A stretch of DNA of 64,000 nucleotides from Blastococcus saxobsidens. Its GTDB lineage: Bacteria > Actinomycetota > Actinomycetes > Mycobacteriales > Geodermatophilaceae. Shown here piece after piece: positions 27,195-37,650 of this stretch. A model generated the notes under the pieces. That model was given only the letters and a program-made list of their open reading frames with translations, searched no databases and was not told the DNA's origin. The first letter of the stretch is position 1, and each line of letters opens with the position of its first letter. Made by a program: the position numbers and the translations under genes. The stretch lies in NCBI RefSeq assembly GCF_010682065.1, contig NZ_JAAGWG010000015.1, forward strand, positions 62,001-126,000. The letters run 5' to 3'.

Positions 27195-28699
27195 CGGCCC
27201 CGACCCCGCCCACCGCCCCGACGACGAGCCCGCGCACCCGGTTCTGCCCGTCGCCCACCGGCCTGGTCCACGTCGGGCTCGTCCGGACGGCGCTGTTCAA
27301 CTGGGCGCACGCCCGGCACCACGGCGGCACGTTCGTCTTCCGCATCGAGGACACCGATGCCGCGCGCGACTCCGAGGAGTCCTATCGCCACCTGCTCGAC
27401 AGCCTGCGCTGGCTCGGGCTGGACTGGGACGAGGGCCCCGAGGTGGGCGGTCCCCACGGGCCCTACCGCCAGTCCGAGCGGCACGACGTCTACCGCGAGG
27501 TGGCCGCCAAGCTGCTCGAGTCGGGTCATGCCTACGAGTCCTTCTCCACCAACGAGGAGGTCGACGCCCGCCGTCGGGCGGCCGGCCAGGACCCGAAGCT
27601 CGGGTACGACAACCACGACCGCTTGCTGACCGATGCGCAGAAGGCCGCCTTGCGCGACGAGGGCCGCTCCCCGGTGCTCCGGCTGCGCATGCCCGACGAG
27701 GACCTGGTCTGGACCGACCTGGTCCGCGGCGAGGTGCGGTTCGCGGCCGGTGCGGTGCCCGACTTCGTGCTGGTGCGCGGCAACGGCGCCCCGCTCTACC
27801 CGTTCGTCAACCCGGTGGACGACGCCCTCATGGGCATCACCGACGTGCTCCGCGGTGAGGACCTGCTGCCCTCCACGCCCCGGCAGCTGGCCCTCTACGC
27901 GGCGCTCACCGACATCGGCGTCGCCTCGGTCACCCCCCGCTTCGGGCACCTGCCGCTGGTGACCGGCGAGGGCACCAAGAAGCTCTCCAAGCGCGACCCC
28001 ACGTCGAACCTGGACGTCTACCGCGAGCGGGGCTTCCTGCCCGAGGGGCTGGTCAACTACCTCTCCCTGCTCGGCTGGTCGATCGCCGAGGACCGTGACG
28101 TCTTCTCCACCGCCGAGCTCGTCGAGGCCTTCGACATCACCCGGGTCAGCGCCAACCCGGCGCGCTTCGACCTGAAGAAGGCCGAGGCGATCAACGCCAC
28201 GCACCTCCGCGCGCTGCCGGTGGCGGAGTTCACCGACCGCGTGGTGCCCTACCTGGCCCAGGCGGGCCTGGTCACCGACCCGCCGACGGCGGAGCAGGCC
28301 GCGGTCCTGGAGGCCATCGCACCGATGGCCCAGGAGCGCATGGTCGTGCTCTCCGAGGCGGTCGGGCTGCTGGGCTTCCTCTTCGTCGACGAGGTGCAGA
28401 TCGATCCGGCCGCGGCGGACAAGCAGCTGTCCGGCGAGGCGGCGGTCGAGGTGCTGGACGCGGCGACCACCGCCCTGCGGGAGCTGGCCGAGTGGACCAC
28501 CCCGGCGATCGAGCAGGCGCTGAAGGACTCCCTGGTCGAGGGCCTGGGCCGCAAGCCGCGGCAGGCGTTCGGGCCGGTGCGGGTCGCGGTCAGCGGGCGG
28601 ACGGTCTCGCCGCCGCTCTACGAGTCGATGGAGCTGCTGGGCCGGGAGCGGACGCTGGCCCGGCTGGTCGCGGCCCGCGAGGTGGCGACCGCGGCATGA
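27191..28699 (+). CDS. gltX: Glutamate-tRNA ligase
   Basis: A 502-residue class I synthetase. The HIGH-type motif reads [10 protein letters not shown] (20-29) and the KMSKS-type motif is KKLSKR (263-268). The fold continues through [18 protein letters not shown] and [18 protein letters not shown]. Because GatCAB is also encoded here, it is expected to be non-discriminating, charging both tRNA-Glu and tRNA-Gln with glutamate; that is an inference. The start overlaps the FAH stop. tRNA-Gln and two tRNA-Glu genes lie 1.2 kb downstream. Confidence 0.96.
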   Translation: MTAPTPPTAPTTSPRTRFCPSPTGLVHVGLVRTALFNWAHARHHGGTFVFRIEDTDAARDSEESYRHLLDSLRWLGLDWDEGPEVGGPHGPYRQSERHDVYREVAAKLLESGHAYESFSTNEEVDARRRAAGQDPKLGYDNHDRLLTDAQKAALRDEGRSPVLRLRMPDEDLVWTDLVRGEVRFAAGAVPDFVLVRGNGAPLYPFVNPVDDALMGITDVLRGEDLLPSTPRQLALYAALTDIGVASVTPRFGHLPLVTGEGTKKLSKRDPTSNLDVYRERGFLPEGLVNYLSLLGWSIAEDRDVFSTAELVEAFDITRVSANPARFDLKKAEAINATHLRALPVAEFTDRVVPYLAQAGLVTDPPTAEQAAVLEAIAPMAQERMVVLSEAVGLLGFLFVDEVQIDPAAADKQLSGEAAVEVLDAATTALRELAEWTTPAIEQALKDSLVEGLGRKPRQAFGPVRVAVSGRTVSPPLYESMELLGRERTLARLVAAREVATAA

Positions 28700-29859
28700 T
28701 TCCGCCGGGGGCCGGCGCGCGACCGGACGACGAGCGGTACGCCGGTCCGCCGCCGACCCTGCGGCCCGGGCCGGACCAGCTGCCTCCCGCGCCGTGGCCG
28801 CAGCCGGCGCCGTGGCCACCGCAGGGGGCGGCCTGGCCGCAGCAGGGCCCGTGGGTGCCCCAGCCCGGGCCGTGGCCGCCGCAGGTGGTCTGGGCGCCGC
28901 CGCCGGGCACGCCCCCGCACGACGAGCCGCAGCCCTTCCTGCGGGCCATGCGGGCCCGCGACTGGGCGTGGTGGCGTCCGCTGGTGGGGCTGCTGCTGCT
29001 CGCGGTGGTCTTCGGCGTGGCCAGCGCGGTCGTCGGGGTGCTGGGCCTGCTCACCGGCATCAGCCCCGACCTGACGATGGACGACCTGCTCGATCCCGCG
29101 GTCCTGCTGGTCACCAACGGCGCCCTGGTCGTGGCCATCCCGGTCGTGTGGCTGGCCTGGGCCGTGGCGCACGGGATGCGGCCGGGCTGGTCCTCCTCGG
29201 TCCTGGCCAGGCTGCGATGGCGGCTGCTGCCGCGGCTCACCCTCCTCGCCCTGGCCACCCTCGGGCTCGTCATCGCCGCCGGCGTGGCGTTCGACCTCAC
29301 CGCGGGGGAGGGGCAGGTGGAGGGGCCGATCCCCGGCTGGGGCTGGCTGCTCGTCGTCGTCCTGCTCACCACCCCGCTGCAGTCGGCCGCGGAGGAGTAC
29401 CTGTTCCGCGGCTACCTCAGCCAGGCGATCGCCGGCTGGGTGCGCAGGCCGTCGGTGGGGGCGGTGCTGGCCGCCGTCGTCACCGGAACGCTCTTCTCGC
29501 TGGCCCACCTGCCACCGGACCTGCCGACCTTCCTGGACCGGTTCTTCTTCGCGCTGGCGGCCTCGGCTGTGGTGTGGCTGACCGGGGGCCTGGAGGCCGC
29601 GATCGTGCTGCACGCGGTCAACAACGTGCTGCTGTTCGTCCTGGCCGGGTTGCTGGGCGAGGACGTCATCGCCATGGGCGAGGTGCCCGAGGGTGCCGGC
29701 CTGGCGTCGCTCGCGTTCGGCGTGCTGGGCATGGCCGGCTACGTGGCGGCGGTGGCCTGGTGGGCGAGGAGGGCCCGTCCCGAGCGGCGCACCGAGGCCC
29801 AGGACCTGCGTCCCCCGTGGCTGCGGCCGGCCGCAGCGGCCCCGGACCCGGCCGCCTGA
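28696..29859 (+). CDS. CPBP-family intramembrane metalloprotease-like protein
   Basis: A 387-residue protein. Residues 1-90 are Pro/Gln/Trp-rich (repeated PWPPQ and PWPQ), then about eight membrane helices. The CPBP (Abi/CAAX-protease) motifs are present: [14 protein letters not shown] and HAVNN. These enzymes act as site-2-type proteases or scaffold proteins in the membrane; substrates are unknown. ATG 28696 overlaps the gltX stop by 4 nt, so it is co-translated with gltX. Confidence 0.85.
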   Translation: MIPPGAGARPDDERYAGPPPTLRPGPDQLPPAPWPQPAPWPPQGAAWPQQGPWVPQPGPWPPQVVWAPPPGTPPHDEPQPFLRAMRARDWAWWRPLVGLLLLAVVFGVASAVVGVLGLLTGISPDLTMDDLLDPAVLLVTNGALVVAIPVVWLAWAVAHGMRPGWSSSVLARLRWRLLPRLTLLALATLGLVIAAGVAFDLTAGEGQVEGPIPGWGWLLVVVLLTTPLQSAAEEYLFRGYLSQAIAGWVRRPSVGAVLAAVVTGTLFSLAHLPPDLPTFLDRFFFALAASAVVWLTGGLEAAIVLHAVNNVLLFVLAGLLGEDVIAMGEVPEGAGLASLAFGVLGMAGYVAAVAWWARRARPERRTEAQDLRPPWLRPAAAAPDPAA

Positions 29860-29903
29860 CCCGCCGACCGGGGGGTGGTTCCACCGCCCGCGACGGCGTC
29901 GGG

Positions 29904-29909
29904 TATCGT
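29904..29909 (+). promoter_or_regulatory. -10 box of the tRNA-Gln / tRNA-Glu unit
   Basis: TATCGT, 28 nt upstream of the tRNA-Gln 5' end, in an otherwise GC-rich gap. It would drive tRNA-Gln and the first tRNA-Glu. Confidence 0.5.
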
Positions 29910-29937
29910 CTTTCCCGGCGCCGCGAGGTGCCACCCA

Positions 29938-30009
29938 TGGGGTATGGGGTAATTGGCAGCCCGACGGTTTCTGGTTCCGTTAGTCTAGGTTCGAGTCCTG
30001 GTACCCCAG
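29938..30009 (+). tRNA. tRNA-Gln (anticodon CTG)
   Basis: The acceptor stem TGGGGTA pairs with TACCCCA, the T arm CTAGG-TTCGAGT-CCTGG is complete, and the anticodon loop TTCTGGT gives CTG. The discriminator is G and CCA is not encoded. A small hairpin GAGGAA/TTCCTC follows at 30011-30028. Confidence 0.92.
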
Positions 30010-30052
30010 CGAGGAATCCTGGTTCCTCCTGCACCACCGCACCACCCAGCAC

Positions 30053-30125
30053 GGCCCCGTCGTCTAGCGGCCCAGGACGCCGCCCTCTCACGGCGGTAGC
30101 GAGGGTTCGAATCCCTTCGGGGCTA
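30053..30125 (+). tRNA. tRNA-Glu (anticodon CTC), copy 1
   Basis: The acceptor GGCCCCG pairs with CGGGGCT. The anticodon arm CCGCC-CTCTCAC-GGCGG gives CTC, the T arm is GAGGG-TTCGAAT-CCCTT and the discriminator is A. CCA is not encoded. A terminator follows after 7 nt. Confidence 0.95.
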
Positions 30126-30132
30126 CGCCACC

Positions 30133-30164
30133 GAGAGCCCCCGACCACCAGGTCGGGGGCTCTC
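30133..30164 (+). terminator. Terminator after tRNA-Glu copy 1
   Basis: GAGAGCCCCCGACC and GGTCGGGGGCTCTC form a perfect 14-bp stem with loop ACCA. No long T-run follows. Confidence 0.8.
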
Positions 30165-30233
30165 GCCGTTCCCGGGTGGGTGGCCGGTCCGGCCGGAGCC
30201 GCACCCCCGTTCCCGGGCCCGGTCCGGGCATGG

Positions 30234-30239
30234 CAAAAT
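30234..30239 (+). promoter_or_regulatory. -10 box of tRNA-Glu copy 2
   Basis: CAAAAT in an AT-rich patch, 21 nt before the second tRNA-Glu. It suggests that the second copy has its own promoter in the spacer between the units. Confidence 0.4.
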
Positions 30240-30260
30240 GGTCGCCGCACCACCCAGCAC

Positions 30261-30333
30261 GGCCCCGTCGTCTAGCGGCCCAGGACGCCGCCCTCTCACG
30301 GCGGTAGCGAGGGTTCGAATCCCTTCGGGGCTA
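30261..30333 (+). tRNA. tRNA-Glu (anticodon CTC), copy 2
   Basis: Base-for-base identical to the tRNA at 30053-30125 and followed by the same terminator stem, as part of the tandem duplication. Confidence 0.95.
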
Positions 30334-30340
30334 CGCGACC

Positions 30341-30372
30341 GAGAGCCCCCGACCACCAGGTCGGGGGCTCTC
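30341..30372 (+). terminator. Terminator after tRNA-Glu copy 2
   Basis: The same perfect 14-bp stem and ACCA loop as at 30133-30164. Confidence 0.8.
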
Positions 30373-30513
30373 GCCGTTCTCGGGGACGCCTGATCCGGCA
30401 CCCGATCGGGCGTCGCGCAGATCGCACCGACTTCCGGTGGCCGGATGATCATGAGCGGGACTACGGTCGACTCCGCCGTTCGCGCACCGTGACGGCGGAG
30501 AGGCGGTCGCGCG

Positions 30514-31608
30514 GTGATCCGGACGAGCCGGCGGCTGGCCGACGGACGCGAGATCCTCTACTTCGACGAGGACCGCGACGCCCCCGCCCGCGACGCCACC
30601 GACGAGCGCGACCTCCCCGAGGTGGCCACCCGCTCCCAGCTCCGGTTCGACCCACTGCTCGGCGAATGGGTCGTGGTGGCCGCGCACCGGCAGACCCGCA
30701 CCTTCCTGCCCCCGGCCGACCAGTGCCCGCTGTGCCCGTCGCGGCCCGGCCGGCCGACCGAGGTGCCCGAGGCCGACTACCAGGTCGTGGTCTTCGAGAA
30801 CCGCTTCCCGTCACTGGCCACCGACGTCGCCCGCGACGTCCCCCCGGCCGCCCCCGGCAACCCGCTGGCGGAGCTCCGGCCGGGCTTCGGCCGCTGCGAG
30901 GTCGTCTGCTTCACCAGCGACCACGACCGCGACTTCTTCCAGCTGGGCCGGGACCGGGCGCGGCTGGTCGTGGACGTCTGGGCCGAGCGCACCGCCGAGC
31001 TCTCCGCGCTGGACGGCGTCGAGCAGGTCTTCTGCTTCGAGAACCACGGCGAGGAGATCGGGGTGACGCTCTCCCACCCGCACGGCCAGATCTACGCCTA
31101 CCCGTTCGTCACGCCGCGGGTGGCGAAGGTGCTGGCCTCGGTGCGCCGCCACCGCGAGGCCACCGGGGGCGACCTGTTCGCCGAGGTCGTCGCCGCCGAG
31201 CGCTCCGGCCCGCGCGTGGTGGCCGGCAACGAGCACTGGACGGCGTTCGTCCCCGCGGCGGCGCGCTGGCCCTACGAGGTGCAGCTGTTCCCCACCCGCA
31301 GGGTGGCCGACCTGCCGGAGCTGACGGACGCCGAGCGGGACGCCTTCGTGGAGGTCTACCTGGACGTGCTGGGCCGCTTCGCCCACCGCTTCGTCACCCC
31401 GATGCCCTACATCACCTCGTGGAACCAGGCGCCGGCGCGCGCCCGGGACGAGTGGTGGCTGCACCTGCAGCTGTTCTCGCTGCGGCGCGCACCCGGCAAG
31501 CTCAAGTACCTGGCCGGCTCGGAGTCGGGGATGGGCGCCTTCATCACCGACACCAACCCCGAGGACGTCGCCGACCAGCTGCGGAACGTGAAAGTGACGA
31601 CCGAGTGA
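30514..31608 (+). CDS. galT: Galactose-1-phosphate uridylyltransferase
   Basis: A 364-residue Leloir-pathway enzyme swapping UMP between UDP-glucose and galactose-1-phosphate. The active-site nucleophile motif is LSHPHGQIYAYPF (His-Pro-His). CPLC near residue 75 and the downstream ENHGEE and FVPAAARWPYEV segments fit the GalT fold. GTG 30514 follows GGAGAGG. galK and a sugar symporter follow in the same direction, forming a galactose catabolic unit. Upstream, TACGGT at 30462-30467 could be its -10 box. Confidence 0.95.
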   Translation: MIRTSRRLADGREILYFDEDRDAPARDATDERDLPEVATRSQLRFDPLLGEWVVVAAHRQTRTFLPPADQCPLCPSRPGRPTEVPEADYQVVVFENRFPSLATDVARDVPPAAPGNPLAELRPGFGRCEVVCFTSDHDRDFFQLGRDRARLVVDVWAERTAELSALDGVEQVFCFENHGEEIGVTLSHPHGQIYAYPFVTPRVAKVLASVRRHREATGGDLFAEVVAAERSGPRVVAGNEHWTAFVPAAARWPYEVQLFPTRRVADLPELTDAERDAFVEVYLDVLGRFAHRFVTPMPYITSWNQAPARARDEWWLHLQLFSLRRAPGKLKYLAGSESGMGAFITDTNPEDVADQLRNVKVTTE

Positions 31609-31645
31609 GCATCGCAGTGAGCGCCAGCGACCGAGGAGCGGAGCG
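31605..31645 (+). repeat. Purine-rich intergenic repeat, copy 1
   Basis: GTGAGCATCGCAGTGAGCG followed by CGACCGAGGAGCGGAGCG, starting on the galT stop codon. A close relative is at 42670-42707 between gpsA and the PLP enzyme, same orientation relative to transcription. Confidence 0.6.
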
Positions 31646-31661
31646 AGGACGGAACCGAGCC

Positions 31662-31685
31662 ATGGGCGACGTGGTCCTGCCGTGA
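31662..31685 (+). CDS. Seven-codon upstream ORF overlapping the galK start
   Basis: ATG-initiated MGDVVLP whose TGA overlaps the galK GTG (GTGA). Purine-rich sequence lies upstream (GGAGCGAGGACGGAA). It could couple galK translation to a ribosome terminating here. There is no evidence that the peptide itself is functional. Confidence 0.35.
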   Translation: MGDVVLP

Positions 31686-32854
31686 TCCCCGACGACGCGG
31701 ACGCCGCCCGGACGGCGGCCGAGGCCTTCGCCCAGCGGTTCGGGCAGCAGCCCGAGGGCGTGTGGGCCGCTCCGGGACGGGTCAACGTCATCGGCGAGCA
31801 CACCGACTACAACGGCGGCTTCGTGCTGCCGGTCGCGCTGCCGCACACCACCCGCGCCGCCGTGGCCCGCCGCGACGACGGGCTGCTCGTCCTCGCCTCG
31901 GCCCAGCACCCCGGCGACGACGCCGAGGTCGCGGTGGTCGACCTCGAGCCGGGCCGGCCGGGCGGGTGGGCCGGCTATCCGGCCGGGGTCGTGCACGCCC
32001 TCGCGGAGCAGGTGCCCGGCGGGCTGACCGTCCTGGTCGACGGCAACGTGCCCGCCGGCGCCGGGCTCTCCTCCTCCGCCGCGCTGTCCTGCTCGGTGGC
32101 CCTGGCGGTGCGCGACCTGCTCGACCTCGACCTGGACGGCGACGCGCTGATCGACGTCGCCCGCCGGGCCGAGAACGACTTCGTCGGCGCGCCCACCGGC
32201 GTGCTCGACCAGTCCGCCTCGGTGCTGTGCACCGCCGGGCACGCGCTGTTCCTGGACACCCGCGACGGCGCCCGCGAGCAGGTGCCGCTGGACCTCGCGG
32301 CGGCCGGGCTGGCTCTGCTGGTGATGGACACCGGCACCACCCACGACCACGCCGAGGGCGGCTACCGCGACCGCCGCCGGGAGTGCGAGCAGGCCGCCCG
32401 GCGGCTCGGGGTGGAGCTGCTCCGCGAGGTCGACGACGTCGCCGCGCTCGCCCCCCTGGCCGACGGCACCGAGGACGGCGAGGTGCTGCTGCGACGCGCC
32501 CGGCACGTCGTCACCGAGGACGCGCGCGTGCTGGAGGTCGTGGCCACGCTGCGGGGCGACGCCGATCCGCGGGCCATCGGCCCGGTGCTCACGGCCGGCC
32601 ACGAGTCGCTGCGCGACGACTTCCAGATCTCGGTGCCGCTGATCGACGTCTGCGTCGAGGCCGCGCTCGCCGCCGGCGCGCACGGCGCCCGCATGGTCGG
32701 GGGCGGGTTCGGCGGCAGCGTCCTCGCCCTGGTCGAGGCCGGCGCGGCCGACGACGTCACCGCCGCCGTCACCGAGCGCTTCGCCGCGGAACAGCACCCG
32801 GCCCCGCGCACCTTCGTCGTCGTCCCCTCCGCCGGCGCCCGCCGCCTGGCCTGA
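31682..32854 (+). CDS. galK: Galactokinase
   Basis: A 390-residue GHMP kinase phosphorylating galactose at C1. The signature APGRVNVIGEHTDYNGGFVLP is at residues 29-49, shown here in part as GRVNVIGEHTDYNGG. The ATP loop is VPAGAGLSSSAALS, and the C-terminal GHMP motif is ARMVGGGFGGSVLALV. The family catalytic Asp lies in GVLDQSAS. It starts at GTG 31682 inside a purine-rich gap and overlaps a mini-ORF stop. The symporter follows after 26 nt. Confidence 0.95.
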   Translation: MIPDDADAARTAAEAFAQRFGQQPEGVWAAPGRVNVIGEHTDYNGGFVLPVALPHTTRAAVARRDDGLLVLASAQHPGDDAEVAVVDLEPGRPGGWAGYPAGVVHALAEQVPGGLTVLVDGNVPAGAGLSSSAALSCSVALAVRDLLDLDLDGDALIDVARRAENDFVGAPTGVLDQSASVLCTAGHALFLDTRDGAREQVPLDLAAAGLALLVMDTGTTHDHAEGGYRDRRRECEQAARRLGVELLREVDDVAALAPLADGTEDGEVLLRRARHVVTEDARVLEVVATLRGDADPRAIGPVLTAGHESLRDDFQISVPLIDVCVEAALAAGAHGARMVGGGFGGSVLALVEAGAADDVTAAVTERFAAEQHPAPRTFVVVPSAGARRLA

Positions 32855-32880
32855 GTCCGCACCCCCGAGAGAAGGAACCC

Positions 32881-34554
32881 GTGGACGAACCGCTGAGGCT
32901 CGATGCCTCCTTCGTCGACTACGCGCTGGTCGTCGCCTACTTCGCCGTCGTGATGCTGATCGGCGTCGCCGCCCGCCGCCGGGTGTCCGACAGCCTGGAC
33001 TTCTTCCTGTCCGGCCGGTCGCTGCCGGCCTGGGTGACCGGCCTGGCGTTCATCTCGGCGAACCTGGGTGCGGTCGAGATCATCGGCATGTCGGCCAACG
33101 GCGCGCAGTACGGCATGGCGACGATGCACTACTTCTGGATCGGCGCCGTCCCGGCCATGCTGTTCCTCGGCGTGGTGATGATGCCCTTCTACTACGGGTC
33201 GAAGGTCCGCAGCGTCCCGGAGTTCATGCGCCGCCGGTTCGGCACCGGCGCCCACCTGGTCAACGCGATCAGCTTCGCCGTCGCCCAGGTGCTCATCGCC
33301 GGCATCAACCTGTTCCTGCTGGCCACCATCGTGGAGGCCCTGCTGGGCTGGCCGCTGTGGATCTCGCTGATCGTGGCGGCGGCGGTGGTGCTCAGCTACA
33401 TCACCCTGGGCGGGTTGTCCGCGGCGATCTACAACGAGGTCCTGCAGTTCTTCGTCATCGTTGCCGCGCTGCTGCCGCTGACCCTGATCGGGCTGAACCG
33501 CGTCGGTGGCATCGGCGGGCTCATCGATCGGGTGACCGCCTCCCCGGGCGGGGACGAGCAGCTGTCGTCGTGGCCGGCGACCAACCTGTCGGGCTTCGAG
33601 AACCCGGTCTGGTCCGCCGTCGGCATCGTCTTCGGCCTCGGCTTCGTGCTCTCGTTCGGCTACTGGACGACGAACTTCGTCGAGGTCCAGCGCGCCATGG
33701 CCACCAAGTCGATGTCGGCGGCCCGGAGCACGCCGATCATCGGCGCCTTCCCCAAGATGTTCGTGCCGTTCATCGTCGTCATCCCCGGGATGATCGCCGC
33801 GGTGCTCGTCCCCGAGCTCATCGACTACAAGGCCGACCCGACCGCCGCCACCGGCGTCACCTACAACGACGCGATCCTGCTGCTGATCCGCGACGTGCTG
33901 CCCAACGGGCTGCTCGGCGTCGCCATCGCCGGCCTGCTGGCCGCGTTCATGGCCGGCATGGCGGCCAACATCTCCTCCTTCAACACCGTCTTCAGCTACG
34001 ACCTGTGGCAGCAGTACGTGAAGAAGGACCGGCCCGACGGCTACTACCTGAAGGTCGGCCGGTGGGCCACGGTCGGTGCCACGGTCGCGGCCATCGGGAC
34101 GGCGCTGATCGCGTCGGGCTACAGCAACCTGATGGACTACCTGCAGACCCTGTTCGGCTTCTTCAACGCACCGCTGTTCGCCACGTTCATCCTGGGCATG
34201 TTCTGGAAGCGGATGACGCCGACGGCGGGCTGGGCCGGACTGGTCTCGGGCACCGCGGCGGCCATCACCGTCTTCGTCATGGTGGAGACCGGCGTCCTGG
34301 ACCTGCCGGGGCAGGGCGGGGCGTTCGTCGCGGCGGGCGCGGCCTTCGTCGTCGACATCGTGGTGAGCGTGGTGGTCAGCAAGGTGACCGCGCCCAAGCC
34401 GGCGCACGAGCTGGCCGGGCTGGTGTACTCGGAGACGCCCAGGGAGGTGCGCACCGACCCGGAGGCGCACAAGTTGCCCTGGTACCAGTCGCCGGTGCCG
34501 CTGGCCGGGATCGCGCTGGCCATGGTCATCGCCCTGAACGTGATCTTCCGATGA
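32881..34554 (+). CDS. Sodium:solute symporter, probable galactose/glucose transporter
   Basis: A 557-residue SSS-family protein with about 14 membrane helices. SGLT-type segments are visible: SDSLDFFLSGRSLPAWVTG, FISANLGAVEIIGMSANGAQ, LGGLSAAIYNEVLQFFVIV, FGYWTTNFVEVQRAMATKS and AGMAANISSFNTVFSYDLW. Position after galT and galK indicates galactose uptake with sodium; specificity is inferred from context. GTG 32881 follows GAAGGA. A small membrane protein gene follows closely. Confidence 0.92.
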   Translation: MDEPLRLDASFVDYALVVAYFAVVMLIGVAARRRVSDSLDFFLSGRSLPAWVTGLAFISANLGAVEIIGMSANGAQYGMATMHYFWIGAVPAMLFLGVVMMPFYYGSKVRSVPEFMRRRFGTGAHLVNAISFAVAQVLIAGINLFLLATIVEALLGWPLWISLIVAAAVVLSYITLGGLSAAIYNEVLQFFVIVAALLPLTLIGLNRVGGIGGLIDRVTASPGGDEQLSSWPATNLSGFENPVWSAVGIVFGLGFVLSFGYWTTNFVEVQRAMATKSMSAARSTPIIGAFPKMFVPFIVVIPGMIAAVLVPELIDYKADPTAATGVTYNDAILLLIRDVLPNGLLGVAIAGLLAAFMAGMAANISSFNTVFSYDLWQQYVKKDRPDGYYLKVGRWATVGATVAAIGTALIASGYSNLMDYLQTLFGFFNAPLFATFILGMFWKRMTPTAGWAGLVSGTAAAITVFVMVETGVLDLPGQGGAFVAAGAAFVVDIVVSVVVSKVTAPKPAHELAGLVYSETPREVRTDPEAHKLPWYQSPVPLAGIALAMVIALNVIFR

Positions 34555-34565
34555 GGGGGGAACCC

Positions 34566-34835
34566 GTGAGCTCCGGCAAGCGGCAGCAGCAGCAGAAGGC
34601 GGGCGCGTTCGACGTCCGCAACGTCATCGCGGAGCTGATCGGCTTCTACGGCGTGGTGCTGGTCGTCGTCGGGCTGCTCGACGACGACGAGAGCCTGGCC
34701 AAGACCGGCGGCATCGACGCCAACCTGTGGGCGGGCATCGGGATGATCGCCGTGGCGGTCGCCTTCGCGCTGTGGTCCCGGCTGCGCCCGACCGTGGTCG
34801 ACCCGCCGCGGGAGGACGAGCAGCCGACCGGCTGA
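34566..34835 (+). CDS. Small membrane protein downstream of the symporter
   Basis: An 89-residue protein: a basic Gln-rich start (SSGKRQQQQKAGAFD), two hydrophobic segments (VIAELIGFYGVVLVVVGLL and LWAGIGMIAVAVAFALWSRL) and an acidic tail. GTG 34566 is preceded by GGGGGGAA at good spacing. Co-transcription with the symporter suggests an accessory subunit, but no family function is known to me. Confidence 0.7.
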   Translation: MSSGKRQQQQKAGAFDVRNVIAELIGFYGVVLVVVGLLDDDESLAKTGGIDANLWAGIGMIAVAVAFALWSRLRPTVVDPPREDEQPTG

Positions 34836-34837
34836 GC

Positions 34838-35539
34838 TCAGCGCGCGGCGCGGGAGATGGCGGCCGAGGCGTCCAGCACCGCGCCGATGACCTCGGCGCC
34901 GGGGCGCCGGCCCAGCCGCTCGACCGGGCCGGAGATCGAGACGGCACCGAGCACGGTGCCCGACCCGTCACGGACCGGGGCCGACAGCGAGGCCACCCCC
35001 GCCTCGCGCTCGGCAACGCTGTGCGCCCAGCCGCGCCGGCGCACGTCCAGCAGCGTGCGCGCGGTGAAGCTGGCGTTGGGCAGCAGCCGGTTGACCTCGT
35101 CGGCGGGCATGAACGCCAGCAGCGCGTGCGCGGCCGAGCCGGCGGTCATGGGGAGGCGGGCGCCCACCGGCACGGTGTCGCGCAGCCCGCTGGTGCGCTC
35201 GGCGGCGGCGACGCAGACGCGGGTGGCCCCGTCGCGCACGTAGAACTGGGCGCTCTCCCCGGTGCTGTCGCGCAGGGTGACCAGGTGGCGGCCGGCGATC
35301 TCGCCGATGTCGGCCGTGCCGCGCCCCAGCTCCGCCAGCGCCGGTCCCGGCGCCCAGCTGCCGCCGTCGGTGCGGCGCACCAGCCGGTGACCCTCGAGCG
35401 CGACGGCCAGCCGGTGGGCGGTCGCGCGGGGCAGACCGGTGCGCGCGACGAGCTCGGCGAGGGTCGCCGGCTCCTGCGCCACGGCGTGCAGGATCGACAC
35501 CGCTTTGTCCAAGACCGCTACCGGGTTAGGCTGTCCCAC
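34838..35539 (-). CDS. ndgR: IclR-family regulator of leucine genes (NdgR/LtbR type)
   Basis: A 233-residue regulator. The winged helix-turn-helix is at the N-terminus (VAVLDKAVSILHAVAQEPAT, LAELVARTGLPRATAHRLAV), then the IclR effector domain: LVTLRDSTGESAQFYVRDGA, CVAAAERTSGLRDTVPVGAR, RRRGWAHSVAEREAGVASLS. This sequence and the position divergent from leuCD match NdgR/LtbR, which in actinobacteria controls leuCD and other amino acid genes. GTG 35539 is chosen; a start at 35560 would add seven residues. No ribosome-binding site is evident. Confidence 0.9.
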   Translation of the reverse strand: MGQPNPVAVLDKAVSILHAVAQEPATLAELVARTGLPRATAHRLAVALEGHRLVRRTDGGSWAPGPALAELGRGTADIGEIAGRHLVTLRDSTGESAQFYVRDGATRVCVAAAERTSGLRDTVPVGARLPMTAGSAAHALLAFMPADEVNRLLPNASFTARTLLDVRRRGWAHSVAEREAGVASLSAPVRDGSGTVLGAVSISGPVERLGRRPGAEVIGAVLDASAAISRAAR

Positions 35540-35542
35540 ACA

Positions 35543-35553
35543 GCAATACTTGC
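35543..35553. promoter_or_regulatory. Inverted repeat between ndgR and leuC, operator candidate
   Basis: GCAATACTTGC is an inverted repeat (GCAA-TAC-TTGC) in the most AT-rich part of the divergent gap, 3 nt upstream of the ndgR start. It is a candidate site for NdgR autoregulation and leuCD control. Confidence 0.4.
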
Positions 35554-35615
35554 ATCCCACGCAGTGAGACCGCTACCGCGATCCCCCGGGTGGGTGCCCG
35601 GTGAGAGGACGAACC

Positions 35616-37022
<1,407 letters not shown>

Positions 37023-37025
37023 CCC

Positions 37026-37631
37026 GTGGACGCCTTCATCACGCACACCGGCACCGTCGCCCCGCTGCGCCGCAGCGCCGTCGACACCGACCAGATCATC
37101 CCGGCCGAGTACCTCAAGCGGATCACCCGCACCGGGTTCGAGGACGGCCTCTTCGTCGCCTGGCGCACCAACGAGCCGGACTTCGTGCTCAACAAGCCCG
37201 AGTACTCCGACGCCTCGATCCTGGTGGCCGGCCCCGACTTCGGCACCGGCTCCTCCCGCGAGCACGCGGTGTGGGCGCTGAAGGACGGCGGCTTCCGGGT
37301 GGTCATCTCCTCGCGGTTCGCCGACATCTTCAAGAACAACTCGACCAAGGCCGGGCTGCTCACCGTCGTCCTGCCCCAGGCCGAGGTGGAGGCGCTGTGG
37401 GCCGCGGCCGAGGCCGACCCCACCACGCAGGTCACCGTCGACCTGCAGGCCAAGCTGGTCACCTACGGCGACACCACCGTGCCGTTCGACGCCGACGACT
37501 ACACCCGCTGGCGGCTGCTGGAGGGGCTCGACGACGTCGGGCTGACCGAGCGGCACCTCGACGACGTCGAGGCGTTCGAGGGCCGGCGACCGGCGTGGCT
37601 GCCCAAGGCCCTCCCGGCGCTGCCGGCCTGA
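37026..37631 (+). CDS. leuD: 3-isopropylmalate dehydratase small subunit
   Basis: A 201-residue swivelling-domain partner of LeuC. It reads [40 protein letters not shown], the substrate loop [19 protein letters not shown], and [18 protein letters not shown]. The length is normal. In mycobacteria the HU gene hupB follows leuD; here mutT1 on the opposite strand follows after 19 bp and no hupB is present. Confidence 0.97.
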   Translation: MDAFITHTGTVAPLRRSAVDTDQIIPAEYLKRITRTGFEDGLFVAWRTNEPDFVLNKPEYSDASILVAGPDFGTGSSREHAVWALKDGGFRVVISSRFADIFKNNSTKAGLLTVVLPQAEVEALWAAAEADPTTQVTVDLQAKLVTYGDTTVPFDADDYTRWRLLEGLDDVGLTERHLDDVEAFEGRRPAWLPKALPALPA

Positions 37632-37650
37632 CCTGCCGGCCCCGGCGCCC

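Larger units (their letters stand above)
30037..30380 (+). repeat. Tandem duplication of a tRNA-Glu plus terminator unit
   Basis: Two ~136-bp units, 30037-30172 and about 30245-30380 (offset 208), each hold a leader CCGCACCACCCAGCAC, an identical tRNA-Glu and an identical 14-bp terminator stem. I see about two mismatches (one at 30128/30336, one near the end). The near-identity points to a recent duplication or gene conversion. Confidence 0.85.

Noticed and set aside
29938..30380. tRNA cluster as an integration site for a mobile island
   Set aside because: No integrase, no duplicated tRNA 3' end beyond the tandem unit, and flanking genes (gltX-CPBP, galT) look native.
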